A stretch of 64,000 bases of DNA from an uncultured Ruminococcus sp. (GCA_900539095.1 UQAR01000004.1:1-64000), one strand, 5' to 3'; positions 54,872-63,998 are shown, numbered from the stretch's first letter. The notes: generated by a model not told the origin, from the letters alone. Numbers and translations: made by a program.

Positions 54872-56125
54872 ATGAAGAAAAATGAAGAAAAGCCGATATC
54901 TATCAAGCTTGACCGCAAAAAGCTGAAAAAGTCGGCAAAGGGCAATGTCAGACGAAATTACATCGCCTGTATCGCCGTGTGCTTTATAATGGTATTTATC
55001 GCAGGCGAGTATGGCTCTACCACGCAGAACGTGTCAAGCTACGATAACGCCCACGTTGCAGACCTTAAATATGACGCTGAGGACAAAGAAGAGATCATCG
55101 AGGACATGATGAAAAACGATCTGACAGCCGAACAGGTCAGCGACAAATGGCAGATAAATAACCCTGACGCCGTTACAAAATGGTTGGAATCTTATAAAAA
55201 ATACGGTGTTGACGGCCTTAATTCCAAGGAAGTAACCTTCTTCGGCTCATCAAACGACACCTCAAACTTTGAGGCATTGGCTGACGCATTTTCATTCAGC
55301 AGAAATGCAAAAGAAAAAGCACAAACATATCTTAACGACAGACTCAACGGGTTTACTTCTTCTGTTTCAGTGTATTTCGACAATGCAACAAGTTCAAATT
55401 CTTATCAGTTCTCACTGCTCACCGCCATAACAAACGTCCTGAGCAAAAAAGCCACATGGGATACCATAGTATCATTTGTGTACTTTCTTTTCCAGCTGGC
55501 GTTTACCATATTTATAGTGAACGTACTCCTTGTGTGTGAAAGAAGGTTTTTTCTTGAAAACCATACATACAAGAAAACGAAAATAGGCAGACTGGGATTT
55601 CTCTTCCGTGAAAGAACGCTCCACCCTGCAAAAACAATGTTCATCACAAGCATTTATCAGACCCTGTGGGCGTTCACAATAATTGGCTATCCAATCAAGT
55701 ATTACGCCTATTCAATGGTGCCTTTTATCTGTGCCGAGAACCCTAACATCAAGTCCAAAAAAGCCATAAAGCTTTCCATAAACATGACCAAGGGCTATAA
55801 GTGGCAGCTTTTTAAAGTGGACCTTTCCATGATAGGCTGGGCACTGCTTTCAGGCATATCATTCGGACTGGTGGGTGTGTTCTGGTCTAACCCATATACC
55901 ACCGCTATCGACGCAGAGATATATTTGCAGCTCAGACGTGAGGCTATCAGAAATAAGATAGAGGGCTATGAAGAGCTTGACGATAAGCTCCTTGACCTTG
56001 ACCTGCTTGAAGAGCTTATGGCAGCCGAAACTGCCGAAAACGGCGGGAATCCTGACATTGTAAGAAGTTTACCGGTGTGCACAGTTACCGTGCCTGATGA
56101 GCAAGAGAATGGAGGCGATGAATAA
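54872..56125 (+). CDS. DUF975 family membrane protein with HTH-like insert
   Basis: A 417-residue protein. Residues 1-30 are basic and cytoplasmic, with membrane helices at about 30-46, 195-222, 250-280 and 315-345. The second half, with KKAIKLSINMTKGYKWQLFK and SNPYTTAIDAEIYL, matches DUF975. Between the first two helices there is a hydrophilic region, in which residues 73-117 resemble the helix-turn-helix of IS3-type transposase OrfA: LTAEQVSDKW, then AVTKWLESYKKYGVDGL. Function unknown. It overlaps the CmpB-like gene (TAATG). Confidence 0.75.
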   Translation: MKKNEEKPISIKLDRKKLKKSAKGNVRRNYIACIAVCFIMVFIAGEYGSTTQNVSSYDNAHVADLKYDAEDKEEIIEDMMKNDLTAEQVSDKWQINNPDAVTKWLESYKKYGVDGLNSKEVTFFGSSNDTSNFEALADAFSFSRNAKEKAQTYLNDRLNGFTSSVSVYFDNATSSNSYQFSLLTAITNVLSKKATWDTIVSFVYFLFQLAFTIFIVNVLLVCERRFFLENHTYKKTKIGRLGFLFRERTLHPAKTMFITSIYQTLWAFTIIGYPIKYYAYSMVPFICAENPNIKSKKAIKLSINMTKGYKWQLFKVDLSMIGWALLSGISFGLVGVFWSNPYTTAIDAEIYLQLRREAIRNKIEGYEELDDKLLDLDLLEELMAAETAENGGNPDIVRSLPVCTVTVPDEQENGGDE

Positions 56126-56874
56126 TGGAAAGATCACTGACCTTAGACGATCTTCGTGAGTTTGACCAGTATCCTGGACTTGCGGTTGACCGCAAAGCAC
56201 ATTTCAGCCGCTTTGCCAACAAGACTATTGTTCATCGTGACTACCACCGAAACTACACCCTCATGACCTATATCCTGCTGTTTTTCATATTCGCCTTTAT
56301 CGGTTGGGTGTGGGAAGTCGGCATACACATCGTTGAGGACGGCGTGTTCGTGAACCGTGGCACAATGTTTGGACCATGGCTGCCAATATACGGATTCGGC
56401 GGCGTTTGCGGAATAATACTTCTGAAACGTTTTATCGACCACCACGTTGCAACATTCTTCCTTGTGGTGGGTCTTTGTTCCGTAGTGGAATATGTCACAA
56501 GCTGGTATCTTGAAACTTTCAAGCACATGAAATATTGGGACTACACTGGCTATTTCTGCAACATCAACGGCAGGATATGCCTTGAAGGAGCATTGATATT
56601 CGGCTTTGCAGGCTGTGCAGGAATATACATCATGGCACCTTTTTTTGACGATCTGCTTAAAAAGATACCGTTCAAAGCAAGGCTGGCAGCGTGCATTATC
56701 CTTGTTGTTCTCTTCTGCTGTGACGCCGTCTACTCAAAGGCAAACCCAAATCAGGGCAAGGGCATAACAGATTACGCAGCCTATAACCTCCCGTTCCACA
56801 GAGTTTTGATGAACGGCGACGAACTGGGAATGACCGCCGAAGAGCTTTTGAAAAAATATCTTACGGAAAAATAA
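56125..56874 (+). CDS. CmpB-type putative ABC transporter permease (PF06541)
   Basis: A 249-residue membrane protein with about five helices from about 48. The segments FIGWVWEVGIHIVEDGVFVN near 59 and NRGTMFGPWLPIYGFGG near 78 are the family signature, with CLEGALIFGFAG near 150. No ABC ATPase gene is close by, so the permease name is historical. GGAGGCG precedes the start, which overlaps the DUF975 stop, so the two proteins are made together and may interact. Confidence 0.8.
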   Translation: MERSLTLDDLREFDQYPGLAVDRKAHFSRFANKTIVHRDYHRNYTLMTYILLFFIFAFIGWVWEVGIHIVEDGVFVNRGTMFGPWLPIYGFGGVCGIILLKRFIDHHVATFFLVVGLCSVVEYVTSWYLETFKHMKYWDYTGYFCNINGRICLEGALIFGFAGCAGIYIMAPFFDDLLKKIPFKARLAACIILVVLFCCDAVYSKANPNQGKGITDYAAYNLPFHRVLMNGDELGMTAEELLKKYLTEK

Positions 56875-56899
56875 TCGTACAATATTTTGTACTCATAAC

Positions 56900-56931
56900 A
56901 AAAAGGGACGACTTTTGCTCGTCCCTTTTTT
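56900..56931 (+). terminator. terminator of the DUF975-CmpB pair
   Basis: AAAAAGGGACGA and TCGTCCCTTTTTT form a strong stem with the T run, 26 bases after the stop. Confidence 0.95.
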
Positions 56932-56966
56932 ATATTCTCTTTACCAACGCAAGCAGTATTTTTCAC

Positions 56967-56998
56967 ACAAAAAAGGGACAGTCAAAGACCGTCCCTTA
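56967..56998 (-). terminator. terminator of dapL
   Basis: On the minus strand AAGGGACGGTC and GACTGTCCCTTTTTT form a stem with a T6 tail. It lies 54 bases after dapL, convergent with the preceding terminator. Confidence 0.85.
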
Positions 56999-57052
56999 AA
57001 ATCATATTCAACTATCCGAGAATATCAAAGTAAAAGCGAGCACGCTCCCTTA

Positions 57053-58258
57053 CTACTTAGCCAGCAGTTTTTTGATCCTCTCCATAGCCTCAACAGTTCT
57101 GTCCTTGTCGCCGAACGCAGTCAGTCTGAACCAGCCCTCGCCGTTCTTGCCAAAGCCGGCACCAGGAGTACCAACAACATTTGCGTTCTCAAGAAGATAA
57201 TCAAAGAACTCCCATGAACCCATGTTGTTAGGGCACTTGAGCCAAATGTAAGGTGAGTTCTTGCCGCCTGTGTACTTGATACCAAGCTCGTCAAGAGTTG
57301 ACGCCATTACCTTTGCGTTGTTCTGATAGTATTCAATGTTGGCTCTTGTCTGTTTCTGACCCTCCTCAGTGAATACAGCCGCAGCAGCACACTGAACAGG
57401 ATATGATACACCGTTGAACTTTGAGCCTTCACGTCTGCCCCAAAGCTGAGCGATAGAAACTTCGCTGCCGTCAGATGCCTTAACAACAAGCTCGTGAGGG
57501 ATAACAGTGTATCCGCATCTCATACCGGTAAAGCCGGCTGTCTTAGACAGTGAGCACATCTCGATAGCACATTCCTTTGCACCCTCAATAGCAAAAATAC
57601 TTCTTGGTATGTCCTTTTCTGTAATGAATGCCTCGTATGCAGAATCGTAAATGATGATAGCGTTGTTCTTCTTTGCATAGTCTATCCAAACTTTAAGCTG
57701 CTCCTTAGTGTAAACAGAACCCGTTGGATTGTTAGGTGAGCAAAGATAAATAAGGTCGCACTTTACGTTCTCGTCAGGCATAGCCGCAAAGTTGTTCTCC
57801 TCGTTTGAATCAGCATAAATTACCTTTCTGCCGTTCATAAGGTTTGTGTCAACATAAACAGGATATGCAGGGTCAGTGATAAGCACTACATTGTCGTCAC
57901 CGAAAATGTCAACAATGTTACCGCAGTCAGACTTTGCACCGTCGTTTATCCTGATGTCGTCCGCAGGAATGTCAACACCGAAACTCTTGTAGTAGCCTGC
58001 AACAGCCTCTTTCAGGAAGTCATATCCTGCACCGCTGTCCTCATAGCCCTTGAAAGTTTCCTTGACGCCCATTTCGTCAGCACCCTTTTTCATTGCCTCA
58101 ACAACGCACTTAGCGATAGGCTGAGTAACGTCGCCGATACCCATTCTGATGATGTCAGCCTCAGGGTGAGCCTCAGTGAAAGCCTTTACCTTCTTGGCAA
58201 TGTTTATAAAAAGATAGTTCTTTTCCAGCTTGAGAAAATTTTCGTTGATACTTGGCAT
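57053..58258 (-). CDS. dapL: LL-diaminopimelate aminotransferase
   Basis: A 401-residue PLP enzyme that makes LL-diaminopimelate from tetrahydrodipicolinate in one step, using glutamate. Motifs: NYLFINIAKKVKAF near 14, IRMGIGDVTQPI near 37, CSPNNPTGSVYT near 173, and the PLP lysine in CSLSKTAGFTGMRCGY near 234. The start follows AAGGAG. Upstream, within the same orientation, the dapF domain fused to CarB makes the next enzyme in the path. A GACCCG...CGGGTC hairpin lies in the leader at about 58284-58303. Confidence 0.96.
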   Translation of the reverse strand: MPSINENFLKLEKNYLFINIAKKVKAFTEAHPEADIIRMGIGDVTQPIAKCVVEAMKKGADEMGVKETFKGYEDSGAGYDFLKEAVAGYYKSFGVDIPADDIRINDGAKSDCGNIVDIFGDDNVVLITDPAYPVYVDTNLMNGRKVIYADSNEENNFAAMPDENVKCDLIYLCSPNNPTGSVYTKEQLKVWIDYAKKNNAIIIYDSAYEAFITEKDIPRSIFAIEGAKECAIEMCSLSKTAGFTGMRCGYTVIPHELVVKASDGSEVSIAQLWGRREGSKFNGVSYPVQCAAAAVFTEEGQKQTRANIEYYQNNAKVMASTLDELGIKYTGGKNSPYIWLKCPNNMGSWEFFDYLLENANVVGTPGAGFGKNGEGWFRLTAFGDKDRTVEAMERIKKLLAK

Positions 58259-58388
58259 AATTCCAACTCCTTTTCATTTTTGCGACCCGAAGTTTCACGG
58301 GTCAAACTTATAAAACGCACACAGCCGCAAAGCACATTCAAAACGCTCTGCGGCTGCCGCTTTTTTAACGCAGTGTCCGCTGCGAATT

Positions 58389-61300
58389 TTACATTACAAT
58401 GTGACCTGAGAATACCGTAACAGCGTCACCTGTGAGATATACAGCCTCGTCTGTGTATCTTATCTTCAGCGTGCCGCCCTTGAGGATAACAGATATCTCT
58501 TCGTCCTTCTTGCAGTATCCGTTGAGAACAGCCGCAACCGCTGCCGCACAAGCACCGGTGCCGCAAGCCCAAGTCTCGCCGGAGCCTCTCTCCCATACTC
58601 TCATCTTGAGTGTGTGGTCGTCGATCACCTTGATGAACTCAGCGTTCACTCTCTCAGGGAATATCTTGTCATGCTCGAACTCAGGACCTACCTTGTCAAT
58701 GTCAAGGCTGTCAACATTGTTCATGAATACAACAGCGTGAGGATTGCCCATTGAAACACAGGTGATGTTGTAGTCATTTCCTGCAATGTTCACCTTTCTG
58801 TCAACTACCCTGCCGTTCTCGTCAGGCTCAAGGTCAACAGGAACAAGGTGAGGAGCAAGAATAGCCTTGCCCATGTTTACAGTCGCACCGCTAACCTCGC
58901 CGTAGTGACGGATAAGTGAAACAGTCATGATTCCCGACAGTGTTTCGATAGTCATTTCGTCCTTGTCAACAATGCCGTTATCTCTCATGAACTTAGCAAC
59001 GCATCTGATACCATTTCCGCACATCTTGCCCTCAGAACCGTCAAGATTGAACATTCTCATCTTAGCGTCTGCGACCTTTGAACGGCAGATAAGGATAACG
59101 CCGTCGCCGCCGATACCGAAGTGTCTGTCAGACAGATTGAGTGCCAGACCCTCTGGATTGTCTATTCTCTGGTCAAAGCAGTTGAAGTAGATGTAGTCAT
59201 TGCCGCAGCCCTGCATCTTTGTGAACTCAAATGTCTGCTTTTCAGTTCTCATGTTGTTGATATCAACTATCTCAGTAGTTGACTCAGTATATTTACTTCT
59301 GATAGACGCCGCAATAGCGTTTGCAGTGTCGATAGAAGTCAGACAAGGAATGTTCCATTCAACAGTCTTTCTTCTTATCTTAACAGAATCTCTTGTAGGT
59401 ATCCTACCCTTTGAAGAAGTAGAGATAACGTAAGCTATCTTTCCGCTCTCGATAAGTGTAAGAGTGTTGTTGTCCTCGTTCTCGTGTATCTTAGCCACTA
59501 CCTCAGCGTCAATGCCGTGCTCATGAAGTACCTTTGCAGTACCGTGTGTAGCATAGATCTTGAATCCAAGATCAGCGAACATCTTAGCAGTCTGTGGTAT
59601 CTCGCCCTTGTCAGAATCTCTAACAGTGATGAATACTCCGCCCTTCTTGCCAAGCTTGTAGCCCGCAGCAGTCAGACCCTTGTACAGTGACTCCTCAAGA
59701 GAGTTAGAAACTGCAAGTACCTCACCTGTTGACTTCATCTCAGGTCCGAGGTGGTTGTCAACGCCGATAAGCTTTTCAAATGAGAATACAGGAACTTTGA
59801 CCGCAACATATGGTGAATTTCTGTAAAGACCGGTACCGTAGCCCATGTCTTTCAGCTTTTCGCCCAGCATACACTTAGTAGCAAGGTCTACCATAGGAAC
59901 GCCCGTTACCTTAGAAATGTAAGGGATAGTTCTTGAAGAACGTGGGTTTACCTCGATAACATATATCTCGTCATGGTAAGCGATATACTGAATGTTTACA
60001 AGACCCTTAGTGTTAAGAGCGATAGCAAGTTTCTTTGAACACTCGATAATTCTGTTTATCAGGCTGTCAGAAACGTTCCATGCAGGATAAACTGCAATAG
60101 AGTCGCCTGAGTGGATACCGGTTCTCTCGATATGCTCCATGATACCCGGGATAAGGATATCCTCGCCGTCACAGATAGCGTCTATCTCAAGCTCAGTGCC
60201 CATAAGGTACTTGTCTATAAGTACAGGGTTCTCAATTCCCTGGTCGAGAATGATAGCCATGTATTCCTTGATATCATCATCATTGAATGCGATTATCATG
60301 TTCTGTCCGCCAAGAACGTAAGACGGTCTCATAAGAACAGGATAGTGTATCTTGTTTGCAACTTCAAGAGCCTCGTCACAAGTCATGACCGTAAAGCCCT
60401 GAGGTCTCTTTATTTTCAGCTGTTCAAGCAGCTCGTCAAATCTCTCTCTGTCCTCAGCAGCGTCGATAGCGTCAGGAGGAGTACCCAGAATTTTTACACC
60501 ATGTTCAGCCATGTGCTTTGTGAGCTTGATAGCAGTCTGTCCGCCGAACGCCACAACAACGCCAACAGGCTTTTCAACTCTGATGATGTTCATAACGTCC
60601 TCGTCAGTAAGAGGCTCAAAATAAAGTCTGTCAGCAGTGTCAAAGTCAGTTGAAACAGTTTCAGGGTTGTTGTTTACGATAACAACGTCATATCCCTTTT
60701 CTTTCAAAGCCCATACGCAATGAACCGACGCATAGTCGAACTCGATACCCTGACCTATTCTGATAGGACCTGAACCGAATACTATAACAGTCTTTCTGTC
60801 ATGACCCTTGTTTGCAATGAACTCGCTCGCCTCGTCCTCGTTGTCATATGTTGAGTAGAAGTAAGGTGTCATAGCCGCAAACTCAGCCGCACAGGTATCA
60901 ACCATTTTAAATACAGCATGAACAGGCTTTTCTACCTTCTTGCCGGTTATCTTCTCAATGACCTTATCAGTGTAGCCCATCTTCTTAGCCTCAAGATAAG
61001 TGTCCTCATTGAAGTCATTCTTGAGTGTCTTTTCCATGTCTATAAGCTTGCAGAGCTTGTAGAGGAACCACTCGTCTATCTTAGTGATGCTGTGTATCTC
61101 ATCAACAGAAAATCCACGTCTGAGAGCCTCGTATACAACGAAAAGTCTTTCGTCCGTGCAGTCAGAAAGTCTGTCATGGATAGTCTTGTCATCAAGGTCA
61201 AGCATCTTAGGTGAGATAAGGCAGTCATGACCTATCTCAGCACCTCTTACAGCCTTCATTATAGCCTGCTCAAAAGTAGAGCCGATAGCCATAACTTCAC

Positions 61301-62444
61301 CGGTAGCCTTCATCTGTGTACCAAGTTCACGCTTAGCATAAACGAACTTGTCGAAAGGCCACTTAGGGAGCTTAACAACAACATAGTCCAGTGCAGGCTC
61401 AAAGCAAGCGTATGTCTTGCCTGTTACAGCGTTCTTTATCTCGTCAAGAGTATAACCTATAGCTATCTGTGCTGCAACCTTTGCGATAGGGTAACCTGTC
61501 GCCTTAGATGCCAGTGCAGAAGAACGTGAAACTCTAGGGTTTACCTCGATAACAGCATATTCAAAGCTGTCAGGATTAAGAGCAAACTGACAGTTACAGC
61601 CACCCTCTACCTTCAGTGTGTCGATTATCTTCAAAGCTGCGGAACGGAGCATCTGATATTCCTTATCGGCCAGCGTAACAGCAGGAGCGATAACGATAGA
61701 GTCACCGGTGTGAACACCAACAGGGTCAAAGTTCTCCATAGAGCAAACCGTGATAACGTTGCCCTTAGCATCTCTCATTACCTCAAACTCGATCTCTTTC
61801 CAACCTGCGATACATTTCTCAACAAGCACCTGAGTGATAGGTGAAAGATAAAGACCGTTTCTTGTGATCTCCTTGAGTTCTTCCTCGTTATTAACGATTC
61901 CTCCGCCAGTACCGCCAAGGGTAAAAGCAGGTCTGATGATAAGAGGATAACCGATACCGGGCTGATTAGCGAAGTCAACAGCGTCCTCAACAGTATTAAC
62001 GACCTTTGAAGGGATACATGGCTGACCGATAGACTCCATAGTGTCCTTGAACATCTGTCTGTCCTCAGCCTTGTCGATAGTTTCAGGGTTAGCACCAAGC
62101 AGCTTTACATTATACTTGTCAAGGAATCCCTCCTTAGCAAGCTGCATAGAAAGCGTAAGACCCGTCTGACCGCCAAGGGTAGAAAGCAGGCTGTCAGGAC
62201 GTTCTTTCTTGATAACTCTCTTAACAGTTTCAAGAGTGAGCGGTTCAATGTATATCTTATCAGCCATAGCATTATCAGTCATGATAGTAGCAGGGTTAGA
62301 GTTGATAAGAATGACCTCAAGACCTTCCTGCTTGAGTGCACGGCAAGCCTGTGTACCCGCATAGTCAAACTCAGCAGCCTGACCGATAACAATAGGACCT
62401 GAACCTATAACGAGAACTCGCTTTATATCTTTATTTAAAGGCAC
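58389..62444 (-). CDS. carB-dapF: carbamoyl-phosphate synthase large subunit fused to diaminopimelate epimerase
   Basis: One open frame of 1351 residues. Residues 1-1064 are a full CarB: GSGPIVIGQAAEFDYAGTQA near 12 and GSGPIRIGQGIEFDYASVHC near 558 mark the two carboxyphosphate/carbamate ATP-grasp halves, and a methylglyoxal-synthase-like allosteric domain ends near 1055. Residues 1065-1351 are a complete DapF, with the catalytic Cys pair Cys1142 in MCGNGIRC and Cys1294 in ACGTGAC. No stop and no ribosome site lie at the joint, where DapF's own Met1065 is kept. A GTG at 62444 starts the gene. The protein would make carbamoyl phosphate and meso-DAP. An indel error is possible but not suggested by the sequence. 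Confidence 0.9.
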   Translation of the reverse strand: MPLNKDIKRVLVIGSGPIVIGQAAEFDYAGTQACRALKQEGLEVILINSNPATIMTDNAMADKIYIEPLTLETVKRVIKKERPDSLLSTLGGQTGLTLSMQLAKEGFLDKYNVKLLGANPETIDKAEDRQMFKDTMESIGQPCIPSKVVNTVEDAVDFANQPGIGYPLIIRPAFTLGGTGGGIVNNEEELKEITRNGLYLSPITQVLVEKCIAGWKEIEFEVMRDAKGNVITVCSMENFDPVGVHTGDSIVIAPAVTLADKEYQMLRSAALKIIDTLKVEGGCNCQFALNPDSFEYAVIEVNPRVSRSSALASKATGYPIAKVAAQIAIGYTLDEIKNAVTGKTYACFEPALDYVVVKLPKWPFDKFVYAKRELGTQMKATGEVMAIGSTFEQAIMKAVRGAEIGHDCLISPKMLDLDDKTIHDRLSDCTDERLFVVYEALRRGFSVDEIHSITKIDEWFLYKLCKLIDMEKTLKNDFNEDTYLEAKKMGYTDKVIEKITGKKVEKPVHAVFKMVDTCAAEFAAMTPYFYSTYDNEDEASEFIANKGHDRKTVIVFGSGPIRIGQGIEFDYASVHCVWALKEKGYDVVIVNNNPETVSTDFDTADRLYFEPLTDEDVMNIIRVEKPVGVVVAFGGQTAIKLTKHMAEHGVKILGTPPDAIDAAEDRERFDELLEQLKIKRPQGFTVMTCDEALEVANKIHYPVLMRPSYVLGGQNMIIAFNDDDIKEYMAIILDQGIENPVLIDKYLMGTELEIDAICDGEDILIPGIMEHIERTGIHSGDSIAVYPAWNVSDSLINRIIECSKKLAIALNTKGLVNIQYIAYHDEIYVIEVNPRSSRTIPYISKVTGVPMVDLATKCMLGEKLKDMGYGTGLYRNSPYVAVKVPVFSFEKLIGVDNHLGPEMKSTGEVLAVSNSLEESLYKGLTAAGYKLGKKGGVFITVRDSDKGEIPQTAKMFADLGFKIYATHGTAKVLHEHGIDAEVVAKIHENEDNNTLTLIESGKIAYVISTSSKGRIPTRDSVKIRRKTVEWNIPCLTSIDTANAIAASIRSKYTESTTEIVDINNMRTEKQTFEFTKMQGCGNDYIYFNCFDQRIDNPEGLALNLSDRHFGIGGDGVILICRSKVADAKMRMFNLDGSEGKMCGNGIRCVAKFMRDNGIVDKDEMTIETLSGIMTVSLIRHYGEVSGATVNMGKAILAPHLVPVDLEPDENGRVVDRKVNIAGNDYNITCVSMGNPHAVVFMNNVDSLDIDKVGPEFEHDKIFPERVNAEFIKVIDDHTLKMRVWERGSGETWACGTGACAAAVAAVLNGYCKKDEEISVILKGGTLKIRYTDEAVYLTGDAVTVFSGHIVM

Positions 62445-62586
62445 TTAAATTCAATCCTTTCCGAAAAGTTTAGGGAAACGCTGAAAGTGAGGAGTGAGGA
62501 GTGAGGAGTTATCCCTTCTCACACTCTCGAAAACCGCACCCAGCAGCCCTCTGTGTTAAAGCTTAACGACCTCAGTAAAACATAAT

Positions 62587-62610
62587 GTAGGGGCGAACAG
62601 CATTCGCCCG
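62587..62610 (+). repeat. dispersed 24-bp palindromic repeat copy
   Basis: GGGGCGAACAGCATTCGCCC preceded by GTA; close to the consensus in direct orientation. Confidence 0.85.
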
Positions 62611-62699
62611 TTCACTATCACGACCGCCCCATATAAAAGATAAAAGCCGCTCGAATAATGAACACTACAATAGTCATATCAAACACATTCCGTCAGCCA

Positions 62700-62723
62700 C
62701 GGGCGAACACTGTTCGCCCCTAC
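62700..62723 (-). repeat. dispersed 24-bp palindromic repeat copy, inverted
   Basis: GGGCGAACACTGTTCGCCCC followed by TAC; the same unit in reverse orientation to the copy at 62587. Confidence 0.85.
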
Positions 62724-62773
62724 TGTTGCAGAAACTGAGATCAATAATTTCTATACTTCAAAAAAATCAGAGC

Positions 62774-63853
62774 TTATTTCTTGTTAGCGTCAATGAGCTC
62801 AATAAACTCATCGAACAAGAAATCAGTATCATGCGGACCACCGCAAGCCTCTGGGTGGAACTGTACAGAAAACGCAGGCTCGTTGAGATATCTGATACCC
62901 TCGCAAGTGCCGTCATTGGCATTTACATAAAGCACCTTTGCCTCACCCTCAGGAAGTGAATCATTCTCTACCGCATAACCGTGGTTCTGTGATGTTATGT
63001 AAACTCTTCCCGTCTCTGTGTTCTCAGCAGGCTGGTTCGCACCTCTGTGACCATATTTCAGCTTGTGTGTCACCGCACCATGTGCCAGTGCCAAAAGCTG
63101 ATGTCCAAGACAAATTCCGAATGTAGGTATCTTCATCTCAGAAAGCTTTTTGAGCTCCTCGATTATCTCCACATTCTCCGCAGGATCTCCAGGGCCGTTT
63201 GAAAGCATTATGCCGTCAGGTGCAAGCTCCTTTATCCTCTCTGCCTTTGTGTATGCAGGAACAACAGTTACCTCGCAGCCTCTCTTAACAAGCTCTCTTC
63301 CAATGTTGTGCTTTGCACCGAAATCGTAAAGCACTACCTTTCTCTTGACCTCGCCCTCAGGCTCGAATGTCTTTTCCTCCGAGCAAGTCGTGTTCTTTAC
63401 AGCCTCAACTATCGTGTAGTTCTTCAGATCTGTCAGCCCGAAACTTGAACCCTCAGGTACGATCTTTCCGTTCATAACACCCGACTCACGAACTATCTTT
63501 GTGAGCTGACGAGTGTCGATACCGTAAAGACCAACGATGTTATGCTGCTTTAAAAAAGTGTCAAGATCACCCTCACAACGGAAGTTGCTAGGCTCTTGAC
63601 ACCAATCTCTAACAATATAAGCTTTAACATGAGGACATTCGCTTTCAAAATCCTCAGGAATAACACCATAGTTACCAATTAACGGAAATGTTTGAACAAC
63701 TATCTGTCCGTAGTAACTAGGGTCAGTAAGTGTTTCGAGATAGCCTGTCATAGCCGTAGTAAAAACAATTTCGCCAATAGCTTCGCCAGCTGCACCGAAA
63801 CTTTTACCCTCGAAAATAGTACCGTTCTCCAAAATCAGATACGCTTTCTGCAC
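62774..63853 (-). CDS. carA: carbamoyl-phosphate synthase small subunit
   Basis: A 359-residue glutaminase subunit that supplies ammonia to CarB. The N-terminal CPSase domain starts AYLILENGTIFEGKSFG, and the class-I amidotransferase site is GICLGHQLLALAHG near 236, with FHPEACGGPHDT near 330. It starts at the GTG at 63853 after AGGAGGAG; the frame to 63874 also begins with GTG but would include that site. It lies 329 bases ahead of carB. Confidence 0.96.
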   Translation of the reverse strand: MQKAYLILENGTIFEGKSFGAAGEAIGEIVFTTAMTGYLETLTDPSYYGQIVVQTFPLIGNYGVIPEDFESECPHVKAYIVRDWCQEPSNFRCEGDLDTFLKQHNIVGLYGIDTRQLTKIVRESGVMNGKIVPEGSSFGLTDLKNYTIVEAVKNTTCSEEKTFEPEGEVKRKVVLYDFGAKHNIGRELVKRGCEVTVVPAYTKAERIKELAPDGIMLSNGPGDPAENVEIIEELKKLSEMKIPTFGICLGHQLLALAHGAVTHKLKYGHRGANQPAENTETGRVYITSQNHGYAVENDSLPEGEAKVLYVNANDGTCEGIRYLNEPAFSVQFHPEACGGPHDTDFLFDEFIELIDANKK

Positions 63854-63893
63854 TATAAGCTCCTCCTTTTTCACGCAAATTTTTACGATTACT

Positions 63894-63922
63894 ATTATAA
63901 CACAAACCTACCCCTTTGTAAA
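63894..63922 (-). promoter_or_regulatory. promoter of carA
   Basis: On the minus strand TTTACA (63917-63922), 17 bases, then TATAAT (63894-63899) with an extended -10 TG. It lies about 40 bases ahead of the carA start. No PyrR or arginine-box signature was seen. Confidence 0.75.
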
Positions 63923-63970
63923 GGCTTTTAACACTTTTTTTAGTTTTTATTTTTCCCTGCAAAATAAAAA

Positions 63971-63998
63971 ACGGGCAGACCAAAGCCTGCCCGTAAAA
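63971..63998 (-). terminator. terminator of a gene beyond the right edge
   Basis: On the minus strand ACGGGCAG and CTGCCCGT form a stem followed by a T run (63961-63970 region). It most likely ends a leftward gene that lies past the window. Confidence 0.8.

Larger units (their letters stand above)
62445..62773. other. gap between carA and carB with repeats
   Basis: I see no gene in this 329-base gap. It holds a tandem GGAGTGA repeat near 62488-62511 and two copies of the palindromic repeat in opposite orientation (62587-62610 and 62700-62723), about 90 bases apart. A promoter for carB is not clear. Confidence 0.6.

Noticed and set aside
58259..58388. Lysine riboswitch ahead of dapL
   Set aside because: Only about 130 bases with two short hairpins; the conserved five-helix L-box features are not visible.
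62445..62773. PyrR-binding attenuator between carA and carB
   Set aside because: No conserved PyrR anti-terminator sequence; the structure present is the dispersed repeat.
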